A stretch of 10,141 nucleotides of DNA, from NCBI GenBank assembly GCA_963593685.1, contig CAVBBP010000071.1:1-10141 (forward strand), given 5' to 3'. The notes beneath the pieces were generated by a model, which saw nothing but the letters and a program-made list of their open reading frames with translations, did not search any database and had not been told where the DNA came from. Position numbers and translations under genes: made by a program. Origin of the DNA: W0P28-013 sp963593685. Lineage in GTDB: Bacteria; Bacteroidota; Bacteroidia; Bacteroidales; Paludibacteraceae. How positions within the stretch are numbered: position 1 is the stretch's first letter; each line of letters begins with the position of its first letter. Positions 5,546 through 10,141 of this stretch are shown here, piece after piece.

Positions 5546-8491
5546 CTACTCCATCAAAAAGCGCATTATTTGCTGCATAAGGGCGTTGCGCTGGGCGGCA
5601 CTGGTGATGGATTCGAAGGGGAAACCGCAGACGAAAGTGCGGTAAATGCCTTGGTAGGCGACGGCGGCCGAAACGCCGTTTTGCGTGTAACGCATTGCGG
5701 TGGCGGCTTTCGTTTCGGCGGGTTCGATGCCGTCGGGCGATTCGACGCAATAATGCTGCTCGTCAAGCCGCTGATTGAACTCAAAATCGCCGCTCATACG
5801 GCAGAGGCGCGACGGCACGCCGCTCACACGACCGTCTTGCGTGGCGCGGTCGGTGCGCCAGACAAATTTCAGCACAGCGCGCGCAAAATAGCGGTCGGCT
5901 TCGGTGGAGTTGCCTGCCGCCCACAAATCGGTGCCGATGTGTGCGCCACTGGCAAAAAATGCGCCGCCTTGCAGACAAAAATCGGTGATTTTTTTCTGAT
6001 TTTCAGCCGAAAAAGTCTTAAATTGCCACTGCGTGGTGTCGCTCCCAAAACGGCACTGCTTCTGCTCGCCGAGAATCCAATCGACAGCGCGATAGTCGGA
6101 CAGTGCCACGCTGCCATGTTCGACGGCTTTTGCGCTGCACGACACAAACGAGTAGCCAGCGTTGCGCAGGGCGCGCCCATGCACAATGGGATAATCGAAA
6201 CTGTTGCCAGCCACAATCCGTGTGTCGAAATCGCTGTTGCTTGCGCCCCAGCCCGGCGCATCGTCGTCGCGCCACGCCTCGGAACGCCGAAACTCGTGCT
6301 GCACTCCCACATACGACAAATCGCTGATGTAAGGCACAGCATCGTCGAGCCAATCGGGAAAGCCTGCAAAATCGCCTGTGGCAAAACCTTCGGGCCCCGA
6401 CACACGCTCAAAACCATTGACCACCAAAACCGTGTGTTTGGCCGATGAGTTGCGGCACACCGACAGAATTTCCGACGGAAAACTTGCGCCGCCAGCGTTC
6501 ACTGCCACAATTTTGTAACTGTAGATTTTATCGGGTTCTACCGCCAAGCGACAAACGCTATCGCGCACTAGAAAACCGTTGTCGAAACCGCCATCGTCGG
6601 TGCGTGTATAGACCACATAAGCCGTCGGCGTGGCCGTTGGTTCGAGCGAATCGCGCACCGCACGCCACGAGAGTTGCACCGTGTCGCCAAATAGTTGCAC
6701 CGCAAAATCGGACACAGGCAGCGGCTGCACCACATAATCAACGCCGTGCTGCTCGGCCAAAAATTTCAGAATGCCTTTGTAGATGGCGCGGCAGGCGATG
6801 AATTTGAAGCGCGGATCGAGCCCCAAACGCATATCGTCGTAGTTTTGGTGCGAAAACATTTCGAGCAACATCGCTGGCACTTCGGGGCGGCGCGACTCGC
6901 TGTACGATTTGTCCCACAAACCGCGATAAGTCCACGCTGGAGCGCAGGTGCGGCGCATATCGTCCACAAACGAGGTGGCGACATAGTCGGCCAAATCGCG
7001 CGACACGCTCCGCGACTGCCCACTGGGATATTTGGTGGTTTTGCCATCGGCCGAAGTGTAGATGCCCAGCGTGCCAACCACGGTGTCGGTGCGGCAGCCA
7101 GCGTCGGTGTGTATGCCAAGTGCCAAATCTACAGGAATTTTCAGTCCAACAGCAGTAGGCGCATTTTCGCTGCCGCCATTGAGCCAATTCACCCACAAAC
7201 CGCGCGCAGCAATGTCATCCGAATAGTCGCTTTCGCCTTCCGAAAAGAGATAGACCTCCTGCGGTGCACCAGCCCATTGCAGCCAATAGGTGGCCGCCTC
7301 CAAATGGCGCGGACGACCGCTCACAGCCTCCGGCACAAGGTCGGTGCCACGCGCTATGCTGCCCATGCCGCCACCAAAACGCACCGCATCGGCCACAGCC
7401 ACGCCGCCCGATTTGCTACGATTCGAAAGCACCACTTTGCTGTCGTCGGCGTTCAAACCCTTGTTGAAACGGAATTTCCCCAAATAGACCCAAGTGCCAA
7501 AACCCATCGTTTGGTTCACAACCACTTCGGTCTGCCCGCCTGCGTGATAAACTGTGTAATGCGCCGCCGCCGTGTTGTTGGCGGTGTAGGGATATGCCAC
7601 CGAAACCCAATAGTCGCCCGTTTCGGGAATGTCGGGAATCCACTCCACAAAAGCCTCTTCGCTGTTGGCACTCGTTCGCATCAGTCGGCATGAACCGCCC
7701 TCGAACGGACTTTCGCCACGCACATACGCACTTTTTTGTTGCCAAAAACCTGTGTTGCTGTTTTCGAAATAGTTGTCGCCGCCCGTTTCGCAGTAGAGCG
7801 AGCCAAAATTGACATTGTCGTTGTCGTTATCGACGATGATTTCGTGCGTCTGCGTATCGCGTTCGCGCGGCAAAAGCACATTGGCACCAGCGTTTTCGAG
7901 CATCGGCAGCAGGAACGGCAACACATACGAAGCCGTCAATTTATCCTCGACAGTTTCGAAATAGCGCGCACGCTGCCACCGCCAACGCCCATCTTCTTGG
8001 TCGAAAAACCAGCCGTGACTGTGCCACAAGGCGATGTTGCGCTGCTGCAAACCGTTGGTAATGGCGTATGGGCGCGACGGATAAGCGAGAAACGCCTTCG
8101 GTTGGTGATTGGTCTGCGCCAAACGACTTCTGTCGGGCGTGGTGCGGTAGGCGTTCGGCACCAACGATTCGATGTTTTTGCCGTTGGCGTAAATTTCTAT
8201 TTTGTAATTCGGATAATCGGCAGCCAACAGCGCAGCGACCTCGCGTTTCATCTGCTCCACCGTGGCAGGACGAAACGGCACGGCACTCACCGCAAAATTG
8301 GTGTAAATCGTTATCGTGCGTGTTTTTGTATTGATATTCAGGCGTTTAACGCGCGCACTCGACAACTCGACATATTCGTTGCGAAACGCTTTGAGCCAGT
8401 CGGTCAAAACGGCGCGCCAATCGGTGGGCTGCGCCAAAAGCGGCACAACAGCACAAAACAACAGCACACATATCACAATTTTTCGCTTCAT
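5546..8491 (-). CDS. Secreted N-acetylmuramoyl-L-alanine amidase-like protein with golvesin C-type and FN3 domains
   Basis: The 981-residue protein starts with a signal peptide (MKRKIVICVLLFCAVVPLLA, cut before Gln21). The reading frame opens at 8536, but the ATG at 8491 places the signal peptide correctly. Residues about 130-225 resemble the first half of an Amidase_3 (zinc peptidoglycan amidase) fold, with WHSHGW (His157, His159) and Glu182. A golvesin C-terminal-like beta domain (about 240-375) follows, including VEWIPDIPETGDYWVSVAYP. The second amidase half resumes at about 440-585, with GIHTDAG (His461) and a Glu at about 544 in AMLLEMFSHQN. An FN3-like domain spans about 590-680. The last 300 residues form a domain I cannot name. 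Such proteins are often labelled xanthan lyase in Bacteroidota; I infer periplasmic or surface peptidoglycan cleavage instead. Confidence 0.82.
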   Translation of the reverse strand: MKRKIVICVLLFCAVVPLLAQPTDWRAVLTDWLKAFRNEYVELSSARVKRLNINTKTRTITIYTNFAVSAVPFRPATVEQMKREVAALLAADYPNYKIEIYANGKNIESLVPNAYRTTPDRSRLAQTNHQPKAFLAYPSRPYAITNGLQQRNIALWHSHGWFFDQEDGRWRWQRARYFETVEDKLTASYVLPFLLPMLENAGANVLLPRERDTQTHEIIVDNDNDNVNFGSLYCETGGDNYFENSNTGFWQQKSAYVRGESPFEGGSCRLMRTSANSEEAFVEWIPDIPETGDYWVSVAYPYTANNTAAAHYTVYHAGGQTEVVVNQTMGFGTWVYLGKFRFNKGLNADDSKVVLSNRSKSGGVAVADAVRFGGGMGSIARGTDLVPEAVSGRPRHLEAATYWLQWAGAPQEVYLFSEGESDYSDDIAARGLWVNWLNGGSENAPTAVGLKIPVDLALGIHTDAGCRTDTVVGTLGIYTSADGKTTKYPSGQSRSVSRDLADYVATSFVDDMRRTCAPAWTYRGLWDKSYSESRRPEVPAMLLEMFSHQNYDDMRLGLDPRFKFIACRAIYKGILKFLAEQHGVDYVVQPLPVSDFAVQLFGDTVQLSWRAVRDSLEPTATPTAYVVYTRTDDGGFDNGFLVRDSVCRLAVEPDKIYSYKIVAVNAGGASFPSEILSVCRNSSAKHTVLVVNGFERVSGPEGFATGDFAGFPDWLDDAVPYISDLSYVGVQHEFRRSEAWRDDDAPGWGASNSDFDTRIVAGNSFDYPIVHGRALRNAGYSFVSCSAKAVEHGSVALSDYRAVDWILGEQKQCRFGSDTTQWQFKTFSAENQKKITDFCLQGGAFFASGAHIGTDLWAAGNSTEADRYFARAVLKFVWRTDRATQDGRVSGVPSRLCRMSGDFEFNQRLDEQHYCVESPDGIEPAETKAATAMRYTQNGVSAAVAYQGIYRTFVCGFPFESITSAAQRNALMQQIMRFLME

Positions 8492-8525
8492 CACACGCAG
8501 GTCGCCACGCAGCGACAACAAAGTG

Positions 8526-8533
8526 CAAAAATA
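8526..8533 (-). promoter_or_regulatory. Possible -7 box for the amidase gene
   Basis: The minus strand reads TATTTTTG followed by CAC, fitting TANNTTTG. It lies 34 nt upstream of the amidase ATG, inside the 67-nt gap after the barrel-fusion gene. No TTTG occurs at -33, so it is a weak candidate. The two genes could equally be one transcript. Confidence 0.4.
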
Positions 8534-8558
8534 CAAAAAAATGTGGAATTTTGGCGGA

Positions 8559-10022
8559 CTATTTCACATTGAAACGCAAACCGGCGGTCAGACTCAAATT
8601 GTAAGGGTGTTCGGTGCGCAAATTGGGCGGCTGCGGATAGCGCGTGCTGGGAATATACCAAGTGAAACCCGGCTCGAAATAGATGGACATTCCTTTGTAA
8701 AAACAGAGCCCCAAACCGACATTGGCCGTGAGCGACCCCTGCACGCCTTCGATGTAATGGTGGTCTGTTTCGTTGGCGAGCAGCACGCCATCGGCATTGA
8801 AACGCTTCACCTGCTGGTCGGCCACAAGCCCCTTTTCGCATGCACCGCCCAGCGACACATAAAATTTCACAACTTGCTTATCGACAATGCGATACGACAA
8901 CATCAGCGGCACGCCCAAATAGTGCAACTGCTGCTCGCGCTCGCTGTTGATACCGCGCAGTTTGTCGGCTTTGTTGAATGTGGAATGCGCATACGAGTAG
9001 TTCAAACCTGTCTGCAAATCGAGGCGTTCGTAGAGCGGAATGCCCACCGAAATGCCCACCGTGAAAGGCAAATCGTGGCGCGAAGTGGTGCGCGTCGTGC
9101 TGCGTGTGCCGATGTGCGCGCCGCCTATCGAAGTGGACGACTGGTGAACGATTTGGCTGATGTTTGGCGACAGCGATGCCAACAGACCCACATTTACCGC
9201 CGATGTAGCCGCCTCGTTTTGTGCGTCGGAGCGGCGTTTCGCCTTTTTCTGCCAATGTTCGGGCAGTGTGTCGACCGCCAGCGACCCCGAAAAGTGTTGC
9301 TGCTGCTCGGCCATCAGGCGTTCGGCTTCGGCAATGTCGATTTGCTGATATTGCGCCGTTTCTGCCGATTTTTCGTCAGGAATAATGGGTGCAGATTCTA
9401 TTTTTTTTGCCGATATCGGCAAGTTTGCGTTTTCTGTTTTTGTTGATTCTGATTGCGTTTTTGCCGTTTCTGTGGGCGCATTCGCACGCTTTTGCTGCTG
9501 TGTTGCTGCAAAAATTTTATCGGTTTTGCTGATTGTTTTTGCCGATGTCGGCAAACTATCGGTTGCCATCAGGAGCGTGTGCGCTGCGCTATATTGTGGT
9601 GCTGAAGTTTCGGTGGGCGCGCTCACATATTTGACCACAGGCAGTGCCAACAGCAGGCTCGCCACGGCCGCCACAGCAGCGGCTTCGGCGGTGTTCCACA
9701 CCCACAACGGCACAATGCGCCGCTTTTTGCATTGCGCTGGCAGACGCTTTTCTATCTGCTTCCAATCGCCGTGCGGCACAGGCGTTTCGGCCGCCGCCAT
9801 CTTGTCCGACAAAGCGCCGCACCAATCGTCGTCGGGCGCAACGGCTGGCAGTCGGTTGGCCAACGCCTCCCAACTGTCGCGCGGAACATCGACCGAAAAA
9901 TCGGCAAATTTTTCCCGCAAAATCCGTTGTAACTCCTTGTCCTCCAAAATGTTAGTGTTTCGAGAAATTATTTGAAAATTTGAAGATTTGAAAATTGAGG
10001 CTTTTTTGATTCCGAACGGCAT
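8559..10022 (-). CDS. Inner-membrane-anchored protein with C-terminal outer-membrane beta-barrel domain (anti-sigma-like N-terminus)
   Basis: From the outermost ATG the product is 487 residues. Residues about 28-103 are soluble and charged, with two related motifs, DSWEALANRLP (49-59) and GDWKQIEKRLP (85-95). A single hydrophobic helix follows at about 113-131. Next comes a long low-complexity Ala/Thr/Ser/Lys/Gln linker (about 135-270). Residues about 275-487 look like an eight-stranded PorT/OMP_b-brl type barrel, with alternating strands such as LDLQTGLNYSYAHS and NVGLGLCFYKGMSIYFEPGF. This resembles Bacteroidota proteins encoded next to ECF sigma factors, but any sigma gene would lie beyond the right end. 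The first 25 residues come from repeat sequence and an octamer array, so a TTG at 9947 (LEDKELQ...) is more likely the true start. Function is unknown. Confidence 0.8.
   Translation of the reverse strand: MPFGIKKASIFKSSNFQIISRNTNILEDKELQRILREKFADFSVDVPRDSWEALANRLPAVAPDDDWCGALSDKMAAAETPVPHGDWKQIEKRLPAQCKKRRIVPLWVWNTAEAAAVAAVASLLLALPVVKYVSAPTETSAPQYSAAHTLLMATDSLPTSAKTISKTDKIFAATQQQKRANAPTETAKTQSESTKTENANLPISAKKIESAPIIPDEKSAETAQYQQIDIAEAERLMAEQQQHFSGSLAVDTLPEHWQKKAKRRSDAQNEAATSAVNVGLLASLSPNISQIVHQSSTSIGGAHIGTRSTTRTTSRHDLPFTVGISVGIPLYERLDLQTGLNYSYAHSTFNKADKLRGINSEREQQLHYLGVPLMLSYRIVDKQVVKFYVSLGGACEKGLVADQQVKRFNADGVLLANETDHHYIEGVQGSLTANVGLGLCFYKGMSIYFEPGFTWYIPSTRYPQPPNLRTEHPYNLSLTAGLRFNVK
9970..9998. 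repeat. Octamer array (ATTTGAAR)
   Basis: Three full units (ATTTGAAA, ATTTGAAG, ATTTGAAA) and a partial fourth occur in tandem. The array is of the same kind as those in the other gaps. It lies inside the nominal N-terminus of the barrel-fusion reading frame, which argues that this part is not coding. Confidence 0.6.
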
Positions 10023-10141
10023 TGGGCGGCGAGTGTCAAAAATCAGGTTTTGTGTTTCGAAAAAGCGGAATTACTGTTTGAGCGAAGCGAGTTTAATTCC
10101 GCCGAAACCAAAACCGCCAATTTTTGGCAACGCTCGCGCCC
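10016..10141 (-). repeat. Right arm of the 126-bp inverted repeat
   Basis: This is the inverted partner of 46-171, 114 of 126 positions identical. The window ends inside the region of homology, so the true arm may extend further. The small hairpin (10116-10128, GCCAA/TTGGC) is unchanged. The nominal ATG of the barrel-fusion gene (10022-10020) lies within the inner edge of the arm. Confidence 0.85.
10065..10102 (+). other. Hairpin with covarying stem, right copy
   Basis: GCGGAATTA (10065-10073) pairs perfectly with TAATTCCGC (10094-10102) around the loop CTGTTTGAGCGAAGCGAGTT. The loop contains GCGAAGC (10082-10088), known from DNA biophysics as an exceptionally stable mini-hairpin. The left copy has GTGATGC at this place, which cannot form the same mini-hairpin. 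Confidence 0.85.

Noticed and set aside
5536..5548. Fourth copy of the AATTTATAGAAGTCCCC terminus
   Set aside because: Only about ten bases (AGAAGTCCCT) match and the ATTTATAG half is missing; probably coincidence.
5432..8572. Long plus-strand open frames opposite the amidase gene (5432-6448, 6695-7693, 7736-8572)
   Set aside because: They are antisense to a protein with a clear signal peptide and recognisable domains, have Arg/His/Cys-rich compositions without domain signatures, and overlap each other. They are shadows of codon bias.
8316..9446. 376-codon plus-strand open frame
   Set aside because: It runs across the start of the amidase gene and most of the barrel-fusion gene on the opposite strand, and no family is recognisable.
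46..10141. Composite transposon bounded by the inverted arms
   Set aside because: No transposase or integrase is present, and the enclosed genes include core housekeeping genes. Two copies of a dispersed repeat are a simpler explanation.

Overview
The window reads as a chromosomal segment of a member of the Bacteroidota, most likely Bacteroidales. Three things suggest this. Promoter-like sites match the Bacteroides form (TTTG, about 20 nt, TANNTTTG) rather than sigma-70 -35/-10 boxes, and start codons lack clear Shine-Dalgarno sequences. The gene families are typical of the phylum: a POTRA-less Omp85-type barrel, a golvesin-domain amidase, and an inner-membrane/anti-sigma-like protein fused to a beta-barrel. 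By eye the genes have roughly balanced GC and the gaps are very AT-rich.

Layout. 46-171 is one arm of a 126-bp inverted repeat; its partner is 10016-10141 at the other end. On the minus strand lie frr (3283-2717), a BamA/TamA-like outer-membrane barrel (2711-1542) and rsgA (1257-346). frr and the barrel gene are 5 nt apart and surely co-transcribed. recJ (3692-5419, plus) diverges from frr. Two more minus-strand genes follow: a 981-residue secreted amidase with a golvesin domain (8491-5546) and a protein with a short N-terminal soluble part, one transmembrane helix and a C-terminal barrel (from 10022 or, more likely, 9947, down to 8559). No RNA gene, CRISPR array or transposase gene was seen.

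How the genes relate. frr (ribosome recycling) and rsgA (30S maturation GTPase) are translation housekeeping genes, here separated by an envelope gene. recJ is DNA repair. The last two genes concern the cell envelope.

The unusual content is mostly between the genes. (1) The two inverted-repeat arms are about 90% identical. In each, a 9-bp hairpin stem is perfectly paired although four of its base pairs differ between the arms; every change is compensated, while the 20-nt loop is nearly constant. (2) A 200-bp element with 17-bp terminal inverted repeats and a flanking TTAT duplication looks like a MITE inserted into the 5' leader of frr, between a promoter-like box and the start codon. (3) Four of the gaps carry degenerate arrays of period 7 or 8, each built from a different AT-rich word. 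I cannot search databases, so whether these are undescribed is open.
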